From an uncultured Sulfitobacter sp. (GTDB lineage Bacteria; Pseudomonadota; Alphaproteobacteria; Rhodobacterales; Rhodobacteraceae), in contig CAJJCJ010000013.1 of assembly GCA_905182645.1 (NCBI GenBank), positions 62,001 through 126,000 of the forward strand: 64,000 nt of DNA. Reading direction: 5' to 3'. Positions 21,655-31,780 of the stretch are shown in pieces. Each line of letters starts with the position of its first letter. The stretch's first letter is position 1. Under the pieces are notes generated by a model that was not told where the DNA came from, made no database searches, and saw only the letters and a program-made list of their open reading frames with translations. A program made the translations under genes and the position numbers.

Positions 21655-22426
21655 TATCATTGGGTGTTGCACCTTCCGCACGATACTTTGACAAAGCGCG
21701 TGCATCGTCCCGTTTGGCCAGCCTTTTACCGTTTTCGTCACGTATCAATTTGTGGTGGTGGTACTTCGGGGTCGGCAATCCGAGTAGTATTTGCAGCAAG
21801 ATGTGGACAGGTGTGGCATCCTCAAGGTCTTTGCCGCGCACAACGTCAGTCACGTCTTGTGCTGCGTCGTCAACGACCACAGAAAGGTGATATGACGTGC
21901 CCATGTCGCGTCGTGAAATCACAATGTCACCGGCTGTGTGCGCTAATTCTGAAGACACTCCTGCTAACGCACATGCTTTGGTCATATCCAGACGCAATGC
22001 CGCGGCGGTGGGGATGGGATCCGTTTGCGCCGTCCGCCCACGGCATGTCCCTGGATAGATAACGCCGTCCGGGCCGATCAATGGCGCGCTTTCTTGTGGT
22101 GCGCTTGTGGCTGCCAAAATGTCCTTTCGTCGACATGAACAAGGGTAGATAAGATGTTTGTTCCAAATCGTTTTAATATATTTTTGATATACTGAAATTC
22201 GATCAGATTGCCGCATAACGGGCGCGGGCCACCGCAACCCAAGCCAAGTCAGATCATCACATATCTGGTCTTCCCACTTCGGTCGTGCGCGGGTTTGATC
22301 GATGTCCTCGATCCGTAACAGGAACGTCCCGTTTTTCTCCACGGCCATGTCGTGCGCCACCATCGCCGAGTAGGCGTGCCCCAAATGAAGCGGGCCAGTT
22401 GGCGATGGGGCAAAACGCGTGATCAT
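21623..22426 (-). CDS. gluQ: Glutamyl-Q tRNA(Asp) synthetase
   Basis: 267 residues from ATG 22426, whose ATGA overlaps the trmFO stop. It is a shortened glutamyl-tRNA synthetase lacking the anticodon-binding domain; it attaches glutamate to queuosine in tRNA(Asp). The HIGH motif is [10 protein letters not shown] and the KMSKS equivalent is GKRLAKRDD. Zinc-ligand cysteines are in [10 protein letters not shown] and YPGTCRGR. It forms an operon with trmFO, both acting on tRNA. Confidence 0.92.
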   Translation of the reverse strand: MITRFAPSPTGPLHLGHAYSAMVAHDMAVEKNGTFLLRIEDIDQTRARPKWEDQICDDLTWLGLRWPAPVMRQSDRISVYQKYIKTIWNKHLIYPCSCRRKDILAATSAPQESAPLIGPDGVIYPGTCRGRTAQTDPIPTAAALRLDMTKACALAGVSSELAHTAGDIVISRRDMGTSYHLSVVVDDAAQDVTDVVRGKDLEDATPVHILLQILLGLPTPKYHHHKLIRDENGKRLAKRDDARALSKYRAEGATPNDIRRLVGLPEV

Positions 22427-23766
22427 GCTGGTGGGGCGAGCCACTTTTGCCAGTCGACTTTGGCTCGGTCGGTATAGCCTTTGTAGCGGTCTTTGCGCCC
22501 GCGGCGGCCTGATTTCATACCTTCAAGCGGTGGAAACAGTCCAAAGTTTACATTCATCGGCTGGAATGTCTTTGCAGCAGCGCCACCAGTAATGTGCGAT
22601 ACCAGCGCGCCCATCGCCGTGGTTTCGGGAACCTGGGCAAGGGTTTCACCGCGCATTTCAGCAACAGCAAGTTTACCCGCGAGCAGGCCCATGGCAGCGC
22701 TTTCAACGTAGCCTTCAACGCCTGTGATCTGACCTACAAACCGGATATTGGGTTTGGATTTCAGACGCATTTCACTATCAAGCAACGTCGGCGAGTTGAT
22801 AAAACTATTGCGGTGGATCCCCCCAAGCCGTGCGAATTCGGCGTCTTCGAGCGCAGGAATTGTTTTAAAAACAGCTTTTTGCGCGCCGTACTTCATCTTT
22901 GTTTGGAATCCGACGATGTTGTAAAGCGTCCCCAATGAATTGTCGCGACGCAGCTGTACAACGGCGTGGGCTTTGGTTTCGGGGTCGTGTTCATTGGTCA
23001 GGCCAACCGGCTTCATCGGACCCCAACGTAGAGTTTCGCGGCCGCGTTCGGCCATGACTTCAATGGGAAGGCAACCGTCGAAATAACCTGCGGTCTCGCC
23101 TTCTTTGAATTCAGTTTTTTCAGCGTCCAATAGGGCGTTAATAAAAGCCTCGTATTGATCTTTGGTCATCGGGCAGTTGAGGTAGGCTGTTTGCTCCTCA
23201 ATCGTGTCGCCTTTGTCATATCGCGACTGCATCCATGCGATATCCATGTTGATGCTGTCGTGGTAAACAATGGGCGCAATTGCGTCGAAAAACGCGAGCG
23301 CTTCGGCGCCAGTTTCTGCGGCGATTGCTTCTGCTAGGGCGCCGGATGTTAGGGGGCCTGTCGCTATTATCCACGGGCCTTCATCAGGTAGTGAAGTGAT
23401 TTCTTCGTATGAAATCGAGATGTTAGGGTGCGCCGTTAATGCGGCTGTGACGCTTTGCGCAAAGGGGTCGCGGTCAACAGCCAATGCTCCACCTGCGGGA
23501 ATGCGGTGTTTCTCAGCGGTGGCCATAATCAGCCCGTTGGCTGCGCGCATTTCCCAGTGCAAAAGCCCTACAGCGTTTTGTTCATCGTCGTCTGATCGGA
23601 ACGAATTGGAACAGACCATTTCGCCAAGAAATTCAGTGCGATGCGCGAAGGTTTTCACCTTTGGGCGCATCTCGTGAATGATGACTTTTATGCCAGCGTT
23701 AGCGGCCTGCCATGCGGCTTCGGAACCGGCCATGCCGCCACCGATTATGTTAAGAATATCTGTCAT
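22423..23766 (-). CDS. trmFO: Methylenetetrahydrofolate-tRNA-(uracil-5-)-methyltransferase TrmFO
   Basis: 447 residues. The N-terminal FAD-binding loop [16 protein letters not shown] and the signature [11 protein letters not shown] (with the active-site cysteine) identify TrmFO, which makes m5U54 in tRNA from methylenetetrahydrofolate. [20 protein letters not shown] near the C-terminus is also typical. It is followed by gluQRS with a four-base overlap. Between it and gyrA lies a GC hairpin (23788-23809) without a T-run. Confidence 0.95.
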   Translation of the reverse strand: MTDILNIIGGGMAGSEAAWQAANAGIKVIIHEMRPKVKTFAHRTEFLGEMVCSNSFRSDDDEQNAVGLLHWEMRAANGLIMATAEKHRIPAGGALAVDRDPFAQSVTAALTAHPNISISYEEITSLPDEGPWIIATGPLTSGALAEAIAAETGAEALAFFDAIAPIVYHDSINMDIAWMQSRYDKGDTIEEQTAYLNCPMTKDQYEAFINALLDAEKTEFKEGETAGYFDGCLPIEVMAERGRETLRWGPMKPVGLTNEHDPETKAHAVVQLRRDNSLGTLYNIVGFQTKMKYGAQKAVFKTIPALEDAEFARLGGIHRNSFINSPTLLDSEMRLKSKPNIRFVGQITGVEGYVESAAMGLLAGKLAVAEMRGETLAQVPETTAMGALVSHITGGAAAKTFQPMNVNFGLFPPLEGMKSGRRGRKDRYKGYTDRAKVDWQKWLAPPA

Positions 23767-23860
23767 GTCACCCGATTTATAGCAAATGGCGGGGCCTGAT
23801 AACCCCGCCAGTAGTGATGTATTTTACGCATAAGTTTCGTATAAGTTTTACATATGACGT

Positions 23861-26614
23861 TTATTCGACGATTTCAGCGTCCTCGATATCGTCGCCTTCG
23901 CCCTGATCGGCGATCCAAGCAACTGATACGACGACCTCTTTTTTGGCTGTGTCAAAGACCTTTACGCCGCCGGCACCGCGCGACCGGAAGCTGATTCCTT
24001 CGATAGGGACGCGGATGGATTGACCTGTGGATGTCACCAGCATGATCTGATCCGACAATTCCACTGGGAAGGAGGTGACCAATTGGCCGCCGCGCATTGC
24101 CTTGTCCATTGCGGCCACGCCCATGCCGCCGCGACCACGAAGTGGATAATCGTGTGAAGACGAAAGTTTGCCCGATCCTTTTTCCGTAATCGTGAGGATC
24201 AGGTTTTCGGTCGCAGACATTTCCGCATAACGTTCGGGGCTTATAGCACCGGCAACGGTGACTTCCTCATCGTCGTTTTCTGCCTCATCAGTCAGACCCG
24301 CCATTGCGCGGCGCATCTTAAGATAGGCTTGGCGTTCGGCTGATTCAGCCTCGAAGTGGCTGATGATCGACATGGAGACAACTTTATCGTCGCCTTGCAG
24401 TTTGATCCCGCGCACACCAACCGAATTTCGGCTGTGAAAGACGCGCACGTCAGTCGCACGGAAGCGGATAGCGCGGCCGGAGTTGGTGACCAGCATCACA
24501 TCGTCGTCGTTTGATGCGATACGCGCGTTAATCAGCGTATAATCGGCGGTGTCGCCTTCAAACTTCATCGCAATTTTACCATTGCGCATCACATTGGTGA
24601 AATCAGACAGTTTGTTCCGGCGCACGGTGCCCGCAGAGGTGGCAAAGACAACTTGGAGATCGTCCCATTCCGCCTCGTCGCGGTCCACGGGCATGATCGC
24701 GGCGATCGACACACCAGGAGGGATCGGCAGGATATTAACAATCGCCTTACCTTTGGCGGTACGCGACCCAAGCGGCAGGCGCCAGGTCTTGAGCTTGTAA
24801 ACCATACCGTCTGTTGTGAAGAACAGCAGTTGGGTGTGCGTGTTGGCGACGAAAAGGGTGGTGACCACGTCTTCTTCTTTTGTGGCCATTGATGATAGGC
24901 CTTTGCCGCCGCGACGCTGTGCGCGGAAATCGGCAAGCGCTGTGCGTTTGATGTAGCCGCCGGAGGTGACGGTGACGACCATGTCCTCTTTTTCGATAAG
25001 GTCTTCGTCTTCCATGTCGCCAGACCAATCTACGATCTCGGTGCGACGGGGGACGGCAAATAGATCGCGGACTTCTTTTAGCTCGTCGCGGATGATTTGC
25101 ATAATCCGGTCACGTGATCCCAGAATTTCAAGGTATTCGCGGATTTTTCCAGCGAGTTCCCGAAGTTCGTCAGTGACGTCTTTGACGCCAATTTGGGTAA
25201 GGCGCTGAAGACGCAAATCTAGGATTGCACGGGCCTGTGTTTCTGACAAGTTATAGGTGCCATCATCGTTGGCGGTATGGGTCGGGTCGTCGATCAGCGC
25301 GATGTATTCAAGTATATCTTGCGCAGGCCAAGGCCGCGTCATCAGTTTTTCACGTGCCTCAGTCGCGTCGACGGATTGGCGGATCGTGGCGACGATTTCG
25401 TCGATGTTTGTGACGGCGACGGCGAGACCGCACAAGATATGCGACCGTTCGCGGGCTTTGCGCAGTTCAAACGCGGTGCGGCGGGCAACCACATCTTCGC
25501 GGAAATCCACGAAGTTTGTCAGGAACGCGCGCAGCGTTAACTGTTCAGGACGGCCGCCGTTAAGCGCGAGCATGTTGCAGCCGAAATAGGTCTGCATCGG
25601 CGTGAAACGGAACAGTTGGTTGAGCACGACTTCGGCAGTTGCGTCGCGCTTGAGTTCAATAACAACCCGCACGCCGTTGCGATCGGATTCGTCTTGAACG
25701 TGGCTGATGCCTTCGATCTTTTTGTCGCGGGCCGCTTCTGCAATCCGGTTGATCATTGACGATTTGTTCACCTGATACGGGATTTCGTCGATAATGATCG
25801 CATAGCGGTCTTTGCGGATTTCCTCGATGCGCGTTTTACAGCGCACAATGACGGAGCCGCGCCCTTCGGTATAGGCTTTGCGCGCACCTGTGCGGCCAAG
25901 AATGAGCCCGCCAGTTGGGAAATCGGGGGCCGGAATGAACGCGATCAGGTCTTCGGATGACATGTCAGGGCTGTCGATTAGCGCGAGGGTCGCGTCGATG
26001 ACTTCGCCAAGGTTATGCGGCGGGATGTTTGTCGCCATGCCAACCGCAATACCGCCGGCGCCATTAACCAGCATGTTGGGATAACGGGCAGGCAGAACCG
26101 AGGGTTCGCGTTCCTTGCCGTCATAGTTGTCCATGAAGTCGACGGTGTCTTTAAGCAGGTCGTCGGTCAGGAATTTGGCGATTTTTTGCAGTCGGGATTC
26201 GGTGTAACGCATTGCCGCCGCGCCGTCGCCGTCCATTGAGCCAAAGTTACCTTGCCCGTCGATCAACGGCACTGACATTGAGAAACTTTGCGCCATACGC
26301 ACCAACGCTTCGTAGATCGCGCTGTCGCCGTGTGGGTGATAGGAACCCATCACGTCACCCACGGATTTTGCGGACTTGCGGTAGGATTTATCGGCGGTGA
26401 TGCCCTTCTCGTACATCGAGTAAATGATGCGCCGATGTACAGGTTTTAGACCGTCGCGCAGGTCTGGAATAGCGCGTGAAACGATGACGGACATCGCGTA
26501 ATCGAGGTAGCTGGTTTTTAGCTCGTGTTCGATCGTGACAGATGGGCCGTCATAAACGTACCTCCCATCAGGGATTTCATCATTGTTTTCAGGTGTTTCC
26601 GGCGTATCGTTCAC
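23861..26614 (-). CDS. gyrA: DNA gyrase subunit A
   Basis: 917 residues. The catalytic tyrosine is Tyr137 ([11 protein letters not shown]). The quinolone-region segment is [15 protein letters not shown], with serine at the position of E. coli Ser83 and glutamate at that of Asp87. The GyrA box QRRGGKG and six beta-pinwheel repeats mark it as gyrase, not topoisomerase IV. The C-terminus is acidic ([10 protein letters not shown]). It stands alone between trmFO and the arginine operon and looks intact. Confidence 0.97.
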   Translation of the reverse strand: MNDTPETPENNDEIPDGRYVYDGPSVTIEHELKTSYLDYAMSVIVSRAIPDLRDGLKPVHRRIIYSMYEKGITADKSYRKSAKSVGDVMGSYHPHGDSAIYEALVRMAQSFSMSVPLIDGQGNFGSMDGDGAAAMRYTESRLQKIAKFLTDDLLKDTVDFMDNYDGKEREPSVLPARYPNMLVNGAGGIAVGMATNIPPHNLGEVIDATLALIDSPDMSSEDLIAFIPAPDFPTGGLILGRTGARKAYTEGRGSVIVRCKTRIEEIRKDRYAIIIDEIPYQVNKSSMINRIAEAARDKKIEGISHVQDESDRNGVRVVIELKRDATAEVVLNQLFRFTPMQTYFGCNMLALNGGRPEQLTLRAFLTNFVDFREDVVARRTAFELRKARERSHILCGLAVAVTNIDEIVATIRQSVDATEAREKLMTRPWPAQDILEYIALIDDPTHTANDDGTYNLSETQARAILDLRLQRLTQIGVKDVTDELRELAGKIREYLEILGSRDRIMQIIRDELKEVRDLFAVPRRTEIVDWSGDMEDEDLIEKEDMVVTVTSGGYIKRTALADFRAQRRGGKGLSSMATKEEDVVTTLFVANTHTQLLFFTTDGMVYKLKTWRLPLGSRTAKGKAIVNILPIPPGVSIAAIMPVDRDEAEWDDLQVVFATSAGTVRRNKLSDFTNVMRNGKIAMKFEGDTADYTLINARIASNDDDVMLVTNSGRAIRFRATDVRVFHSRNSVGVRGIKLQGDDKVVSMSIISHFEAESAERQAYLKMRRAMAGLTDEAENDDEEVTVAGAISPERYAEMSATENLILTITEKGSGKLSSSHDYPLRGRGGMGVAAMDKAMRGGQLVTSFPVELSDQIMLVTSTGQSIRVPIEGISFRSRGAGGVKVFDTAKKEVVVSVAWIADQGEGDDIEDAEIVE

Positions 26615-26701
26615 GTTGTTGCCCTGCTCGGTCTATTGCCTACATTTCGTAGGAATAAACCTAGCAGACACAAGGGGTGGCATCAACGCAAAACGGACAT
26701 T

Positions 26702-27751
26702 TTAGCCTTTTGCGCGCAGCAACATGCCGAACAAATCGCGCGGATCGTCGGGGTCGGCGATCATGTCGAGTTGATCAAAGAAAGGTGTGCCTTTGATTGC
26801 GTTATGGACGTAGCGCAGCGCACTGAAGTCTTCGATCGCAAAACCGACGCCATCAAACAGGGTAACTTCGCCCGTTGATTGACGCCCTTTGGCTTTTCCG
26901 GCGATGACTTCCCAGAGTTCCACGACCGGATGATCGGGATCCATTTGCTGAATTTCGCCTTCACTGCGGGTTTGCGGAGGGTATTCTACGAAAACGGTGG
27001 AACGGGCCACGATATCCCGGTGCAATTCGGTTTTACCGGGGCAGTCGCCGCCGATCGCGTTGATGTGTACGCCCGCGCCGACCATGTTGTCGGTCAGGAT
27101 GGTTTGCATGTCTTTGTCGGCCGTGGCGGTGGTTATGATATGCGCGCCCTCAATCGCCTCTTCGGGTGACTTGCAGGGCGTGACGTCAAGCCCGTGGCCC
27201 GTCAGATTGGCCAAGCATTTGGCGGTGGCCGCTGGATCAATGTCGTAAAGCCGAATGTGCGTGATGCCGTTGACAGCCTTTTGCGCAAGGCATTGGAATT
27301 CGGACTGTGCGCCGTTGCCGATCATAGCCATTGTTGTCGCGTTTGGTGCCGCGAGGTGCTTGGTTGCGACGGCAGACATGGCCGCCGTGCGCAGGGCGGT
27401 CAGCACGGTCATTTCCGACAACATGACCGGATAACCGGAATAGACATCAGCCAGCAAACCAAAGGCGGTGACGGTTTGCAGGCCTTCTGCCATGTTCTTT
27501 GGGTGGCCGTTGACGTATTTGAAGCCGTAGAGTTCACCGTCGGATGTTGGCATGAGTTCAATCACGCCGACGTCGGAATGCGACCCGACACGCGGGGTTT
27601 TGTCGAACAGTTCCCAACGGGCAAAGTCGGATTCGATTTCTGCAGCGACATCCTTGAGAAATGTTTCAAGGCCAATGCTATGCACAAGTTTCATCATGTT
27701 TGCGACCGATACAAACGGGACCATCGCAAGCTTTGAGGGGTTCATATTCAT
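26702..27751 (-). CDS. ocd: Ornithine cyclodeaminase
   Basis: 349 residues of the OCD/mu-crystallin family, which convert ornithine to proline and ammonia with NAD. The Rossmann segment reads TTMAMIGNGAQSEFQCLA; HINAIGGDCPGKTELHRDI and VGFAIEDFSALRYVH carry the substrate-site residues of true ornithine cyclodeaminases. Its ATG overlaps the arginase stop as ATGA. Arginase plus this enzyme gives a short route from arginine to proline. Confidence 0.92.
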   Translation of the reverse strand: MNMNPSKLAMVPFVSVANMMKLVHSIGLETFLKDVAAEIESDFARWELFDKTPRVGSHSDVGVIELMPTSDGELYGFKYVNGHPKNMAEGLQTVTAFGLLADVYSGYPVMLSEMTVLTALRTAAMSAVATKHLAAPNATTMAMIGNGAQSEFQCLAQKAVNGITHIRLYDIDPAATAKCLANLTGHGLDVTPCKSPEEAIEGAHIITTATADKDMQTILTDNMVGAGVHINAIGGDCPGKTELHRDIVARSTVFVEYPPQTRSEGEIQQMDPDHPVVELWEVIAGKAKGRQSTGEVTLFDGVGFAIEDFSALRYVHNAIKGTPFFDQLDMIADPDDPRDLFGMLLRAKG

Positions 27752-28677
27752 CCGTGGCTCCGTGTTGGGCGGTCAAAGACGCGACGCCCGAGTAATGATG
27801 CAGTGAGTTCGACCATGAGCGAGGCAGTTTTGCCCCGATCATCAAGGAACGGGTTGAGTTCAACCAGATCAAGCGAACAGACAACGCCGCTATCAGAGAG
27901 CATTTCCATGACAAGATGCGCCTCGCGGTCGGTTGCCCCACCGGGCACTGTCGTCCCAACGGCCGGTGCTACCGAAGGGTCGAGGAAATCGACGTCGAGC
28001 GATACGTGTAGAATACCGCCTGCTTCTTGGACCTTCTCAAGGAAGATCGCGAGAGGGGCCCGAATGCCGCCTTCATCGATGCGCCGCATATCAGCGAGGT
28101 CGACGTTCATTTCTGCCAAGGCGGCGTGTTCCTCAGGGTCCACGGACCGCAGGCCAATCATGCAGATGTTTTCGGTTTTCACAGGGGATTTGACGGGTGG
28201 GAACATATCGAACCCTTCGCGCCCGATGTAATAAGCGGTGGGCATGCCGTGGATATTGCCGCTGTCAGTACTGTCGAGAGTGTGAATGTCGGTGTGCGCA
28301 TCAAGCCAAAGCACAAAGAACGGTTTGTTGATTGATGCTGCATGTGCCGCCATGCCTGACACTGTGCCCATCGCCAGTGCGTGGTCGCCGCCTAGGAAGA
28401 TAGGCATGCCGCTTGGCGCGTTACTTTCGGCAGCGGATTGCAAGGTTTCACACCAGCCCACGTTTTCTTCGAGTTTATACAGTGCTTTGTTCGCATGTGC
28501 GATTGGCGTGACGGGCGCGGGCGCCAGATTGCCCACGTCGGCCACAGTGTGCCCAAGAGCGGTGATGGCTTCGGCAATACCGGCAGTGCGGTAGGCGTCA
28601 GGCCCCATAAGGCAGCCGCGACGGCGTTTACCGCAATCAACAGGGGCCCCAATTAAGATGCAATGTTTTTGTGTCAT
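27748..28677 (-). CDS. rocF: Arginase
   Basis: 309 residues from ATG 28677 (MTQKHCILIGAPVDCGKRR). The manganese-binding motifs of the ureohydrolase family are seen: FLGGDHALAMG, LWLDAHTDIHT and HVSLDVDFLDPSVAP. The substrate-loop residues in GNIHGMP favour arginase over agmatinase. It leads the operon with ornithine cyclodeaminase and is divergent from an AsnC-type regulator 85 bp away, which probably controls it. Confidence 0.93.
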   Translation of the reverse strand: MTQKHCILIGAPVDCGKRRRGCLMGPDAYRTAGIAEAITALGHTVADVGNLAPAPVTPIAHANKALYKLEENVGWCETLQSAAESNAPSGMPIFLGGDHALAMGTVSGMAAHAASINKPFFVLWLDAHTDIHTLDSTDSGNIHGMPTAYYIGREGFDMFPPVKSPVKTENICMIGLRSVDPEEHAALAEMNVDLADMRRIDEGGIRAPLAIFLEKVQEAGGILHVSLDVDFLDPSVAPAVGTTVPGGATDREAHLVMEMLSDSGVVCSLDLVELNPFLDDRGKTASLMVELTASLLGRRVFDRPTRSHG

Positions 28678-28716
28678 ACCTACCGTATCGCCCATAATGG
28701 CGGTGGTCGCATGCAT

Positions 28717-28732
28717 CAATATGTGCAATATG
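28717..28732. promoter_or_regulatory. Direct repeat CAATATG-TG-CAATATG between arginase and its AsnC regulator
   Basis: Two exact heptamers, 28717-28723 and 28726-28732, stand nine bases apart in the short divergent intergenic region. That is close to one helical turn, which suits binding of an Lrp/AsnC dimer. Assignment as operator is inference. Confidence 0.4.
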
Positions 28733-28762
28733 GTCGTCAGTTATACAAATTGGATGGTTTTA

Positions 28763-29182
28763 ATGGACGTTTTGGATAGTCAGTTGATTGCGGCCCTGCG
28801 CCGTGATGGTCGCGCGTCATTGTCTGTGCTTGCTGCGGATTTGAAAATCACGCGCGCCACGGTGCGCGCCCGCATGGACCGCTTGCAGGCGGCGGGCGAT
28901 ATTGCCGGATTTACCGTGTTGACCCGTACAGATGTTGCAGCCCATCCGGTGCGGGGTTTGATGATGCTTGAGATAGCAGGACCCGGGACTGACCGGATCG
29001 TGTCACGGCTGCGCTCAATGGCGGCTGTCACGGCGGTGCATTCGACCAATGGCAATTGGGACGTGATTGCCGAGATTGGCACAGATAGCTTGGAAAGCTT
29101 TGACGCGGTCCTGAATGCGATCCGTCAAATTAGTGGTGTGACGCGGTCCGAGACGAGTTTACTTCTTTCGAGCCGCCGCTAG
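28763..29182 (+). CDS. Lrp/AsnC-family transcriptional regulator
   Basis: 139 residues from ATG 28763 (MDVLDSQLIAALRRDGRAS); an in-frame ATG at 28754 is possible. The N-terminal helix-turn-helix (SVLAADLKITRATVRARMDR) is followed by the RAM ligand domain (LMMLEIAGPGTDRIVSRLRS and VHSTNGNWDVIAEI). Divergence from arginase-ocd suggests it senses arginine or ornithine and activates the operon. Its last 24 bp overlap the convergent dsbB. Confidence 0.9.
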   Translation: MDVLDSQLIAALRRDGRASLSVLAADLKITRATVRARMDRLQAAGDIAGFTVLTRTDVAAHPVRGLMMLEIAGPGTDRIVSRLRSMAAVTAVHSTNGNWDVIAEIGTDSLESFDAVLNAIRQISGVTRSETSLLLSSRR

Positions 29183-29611
29183 CCAGATTAGCATAAGCCC
29201 AAACGAGAACACGGCGTTCCAGCTGGCCATCGACAGGCTGAGAAACTCCCAAGATACTTGGTCACACATGATCAGTTTGTCGCCAGTCATGGACAACAGG
29301 TCGGCGCCGCTGGAGGCCTCTAACCCGCCCCCTGTGCAGCTGGTTGGGCCGGACCAATAGGCACGTTCAACGCCGGAATGGAAAATGCCGATGCCCGATG
29401 TAATGGCAGCCGCAAGGGCGCCGAGCCATTGCCAGACGCGCGCAGGGATAAAGAACGCCAATATCCCGATGCCGATGGCGGCCATATGTGGCCAGCGCTG
29501 CCAGAAACACATCTGGCACGGCGGATAGCCGATGGCTTGGAAAATATACGCGCCGCCGAGCAATGCAAATGACCCAAAGGCCGCGAGTGATGTCAGTTGT
29601 TGTTTGGTCAT
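29159..29611 (-). CDS. dsbB: Disulfide bond formation protein DsbB
   Basis: 150 residues, four transmembrane helices. The first redox pair is CQMC (YPPCQMCFWQRWPH), and the second loop carries cysteines in SCTGGG and IMCDQ. DsbB reoxidises DsbA and passes electrons to quinone. It is coupled to the upstream DedA-like gene by ATGA. No DsbA partner of the periplasmic type is in the window. Confidence 0.9.
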   Translation of the reverse strand: MTKQQLTSLAAFGSFALLGGAYIFQAIGYPPCQMCFWQRWPHMAAIGIGILAFFIPARVWQWLGALAAAITSGIGIFHSGVERAYWSGPTSCTGGGLEASSGADLLSMTGDKLIMCDQVSWEFLSLSMASWNAVFSFGLMLIWLAAARKK

Positions 29612-30186
29612 GTGAGCCCCACAAGTGCGAAGCCGCCAACGAGCAGGACGCAGAAAAGAATGAACATTAGCCCAAGCTGCTTTTCAATGAAATCGCGGAT
29701 CGGTGCGCCGAATTTCCACAGCAATGCCGCCACGATAAAGAACCGGAGCGCGCGTGCGATAATGGCGGAGATGATGAAGACGGGCAGGGACAGTGATGTG
29801 ACGCCCGACATGATCGTGATAACCTTGAACGGGAACGGCGTGACGCCTGCAACAAGCACCGCCCATGCGCCATACGCGTTGAAATTTTCTGAGAACGCCG
29901 CGACGGCGTCGGATTTGCCATAAAAGTCAAAGATCGGCTGGCCGACAACTTCGAATAGTACCGCGCCTATATAGTAGCCAAACAAACCGCCCAGTACGGA
30001 TGCCACGGTGGCCACGCCTGCAATGAGGAATGCGCGGCGTGGTGCTGCGATGATCATTGGGATCATGATGATGTCTGGTGGGATCGGGAAAAACGAGGAT
30101 TCCATGAAAGCTACGGCTGCCAACGCCCATAGGGCATATGGCGACTGCGCCAAGGAGAGAGTCCAATTGTATAGTCTGCGTAACAC
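29608..30186 (-). CDS. DedA/YqaA-family membrane protein
   Basis: 192 residues with about five hydrophobic segments. AFMESSFFPIPPDIIMIPM is the E-x-x-x-P-x-P signature of the DedA/SNARE-associated (VTT) family, and VAGVTPFPFKVITIMSG is its second conserved part. Family members are lipid flippases or scramblases in studied cases. It shares a transcript with dsbB. The short size matches the YqaA branch. Confidence 0.85.
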   Translation of the reverse strand: MLRRLYNWTLSLAQSPYALWALAAVAFMESSFFPIPPDIIMIPMIIAAPRRAFLIAGVATVASVLGGLFGYYIGAVLFEVVGQPIFDFYGKSDAVAAFSENFNAYGAWAVLVAGVTPFPFKVITIMSGVTSLSLPVFIISAIIARALRFFIVAALLWKFGAPIRDFIEKQLGLMFILFCVLLVGGFALVGLT

Positions 30187-30262
30187 TGGATTGCCCTTGG
30201 TTTGCCTTTTGTCACTGCCTTAGGCCATGTGCTGCCTTTGGCGTCAACCGATTGATGAAACG

Positions 30263-30301
30263 AAAAAGCGCGACCTTGCCAATTGGCTGGTCGCGCTTTT
30301 T
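30263..30301. terminator. Bidirectional terminator between the DedA-like gene and tRNA-Leu
   Basis: A perfect 13-bp stem AAAAAGCGCGACC (30263-30275) / GGTCGCGCTTTTT (30289-30301). Its loop is itself partly self-complementary (GCCAATTGGC). It lies five bases downstream of the tRNA 3' end and would stop transcription leaving the tRNA. Confidence 0.85.
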
Positions 30302-30305
30302 ATGT

Positions 30306-30391
30306 TGGTAGCCGTGGCCGGACTCGAACCGGCACGCCCGTTAAAGCAAGGGATTTTGAATCCCTCGTGTCTACCATTCCACCACACGGCC
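30306..30391 (-). tRNA. tRNA-Leu (anticodon CAA)
   Basis: 86 nt with an encoded CCA. The acceptor stem GGCCGTG pairs with CACGGCT (one G-U). The anticodon stem AGGGA/TCCCT closes the loop TTCAAAA, giving CAA. A long variable arm (TGCTTTAACGGGCG region) and the T-arm GCCGGTTCGAGTCCGGC mark a class II leucine tRNA reading UUG. Confidence 0.95.
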
Positions 30392-30401
30392 AACGACCGC
30401 C

Positions 30402-30430
30402 TCGATAGCTAAGAGCGCAAAAAGACACAA
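30402..30430 (-). promoter_or_regulatory. Probable promoter of tRNA-Leu
   Basis: On the minus strand TTGTGT (30430-30425) and TATCGA (30407-30402) are 17 bases apart, with the -10 ending ten bases before the tRNA 5' end. The -10 is weak but the geometry is right. Confidence 0.4.
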
Positions 30431-31128
30431 GATATAAAAGAGCTTATTTGGGGTGATTTTTTTCGGTGGCATTGGTCAACCTAACCCGATTCCGCATCAT
30501 AAAGCCGCAAGCCTCAAAAATTCATGAATTCGCCCCTTGCTCTGTCACGGATATGATCAATCAAGTGTAACTTTCTGACTTGTTGCGTATTGGGAAACAA
30601 TAAACGGTCAAAAAACCAGACGTCGAACATTTTTTTGACGCAATGTTAAAGCCAAAGTGGAGCAAATTAATTGTTCCGTGATTTCTCCAAGTTTACGGCT
30701 TAAGTATTTAAAATCAAGAAAATGCGGCAAAAACTGCGCCTGACGGGAGGTAATTGTTCAGATATTGGAAACAATCATTTAAATGTTATGTCAGATTTTC
30801 GAGCGGATATCGTCCAGATTTGGCCTCAATTTGTTAATTGTGAGCAAAATGTGAAAAAAATTCCCTTTGGTGAACCAATCCATTTGGATAACTTACGATA
30901 GTCCAACTGGGGGCGTACCGATTTGTTGGGGAGATCGGGTCTAGGCCTTTCTAATTTAGACAATGTGTGAAGTCTGCGAACACTAAGGGTGCTCCCGAAG
31001 GTTCCAGAAATATTTATGAGTGGTTCTCTTGTTTGAGGGCTACGTTGTTTTGTAGTGATCCCTTTGGGGCCTCTCAGAGTGCCACAGGTTTCGACGCGGG
31101 CATTAACCGTGAGTTTAGGAGACACAGT
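30431..31128. other. Long non-coding stretch before the Hint-like gene
   Basis: About 700 bp without a credible gene; open frames here run antisense to the next gene and have no ribosome site. It is AT-rich at 30580-30720. An inverted repeat ATTGTT-N11-AACAAT lies at 30753-30775. I see no convincing promoter. The region could hold a long 5' leader or a small RNA. Confidence 0.4.
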
Positions 31129-31764
31129 ATGACTGTAATAAATTTTAACGGCCCTTTCGGTGGAACGGTTGTCGATGATCAATATAGCGCCCTCGCTACC
31201 ACAATCGCGACCGCAAAAGGCGAACGCTTGGTTGAGGAGCTGACGGTTGGTGACCGGATCATCACCCGCGACAACGGCATCCAAAAAGTTGCTTGGGTTG
31301 GTCACAAGCCGATGTCCGGCAAGCAGATGGTGCAGAACTCGCATCTTAAGCCGACCTTGATTAAAGCAGAGGCCTTGGGCAACGGTCTGCCAGAAAACGA
31401 CATGATGGTCTCGCCAAACCGCCGCGTGCTGGTCGCATCTAATCTTACACAGCTGTACTTTGAAGAAAGCGAAGTGCTGGCTGCTGCCAAGCACATGGTT
31501 GGCGCCAAAGGTATTCACACAATCAACGTCATGCAGGCCACCTACGTGCACTTTATGTTTGAGCGCCACGAAGTTGTTCTGTCGAACGGTGCATGGACCG
31601 AAAGTTTCCAGCCAGGTGACTATTCGCTAAAGGGCATTGGTAATAGTCAGCGCAACGAGATCATGGAAATCTTCCCTGAGCTTGCGACGAAGACCGGCCT
31701 CAAGGGATATCAATCTGCACGTAAGACGCTGAAAAAGCACGAAGCGAAGCTTTTGCTGCACTAA
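31129..31764 (+). CDS. Hint-fold (Hedgehog/intein) domain protein without catalytic residues
   Basis: 211 residues from ATG 31129, with AGGAGA seven bases upstream. The segment ATAKGERLVEELTVGDRIITRDNG is the first block of the Hint domain. YVHFMFERHEVVLSNGAW followed by TESFQPGDYSLKGIG is the last block as found in roseobacter Hint proteins. Self-processing Hint domains start with a nucleophilic cysteine before the IAT-x-x-G motif; here that position reads ALATTIAT. The usual histidine in the SP-x-HR segment reads SPNRR. It is therefore probably unable to self-cleave. No secretion signal or partner domain is seen. Confidence 0.8.
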   Translation: MTVINFNGPFGGTVVDDQYSALATTIATAKGERLVEELTVGDRIITRDNGIQKVAWVGHKPMSGKQMVQNSHLKPTLIKAEALGNGLPENDMMVSPNRRVLVASNLTQLYFEESEVLAAAKHMVGAKGIHTINVMQATYVHFMFERHEVVLSNGAWTESFQPGDYSLKGIGNSQRNEIMEIFPELATKTGLKGYQSARKTLKKHEAKLLLH

Positions 31765-31780
31765 GACGTTTTCAGTGAAT

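Noticed and set aside
23788..23809. GGCGGGG-N8-CCCCGCC between trmFO and gyrA as a terminator
   Set aside because: The stem is good, but there is no T-run on either strand, so I did not list it as a terminator.
30826..31569. A 247-codon open frame on the minus strand opposite the Hint-like gene
   Set aside because: It is the mirror of a real gene, has no ribosome site, and its translation is rich in Cys and His without any family feature.
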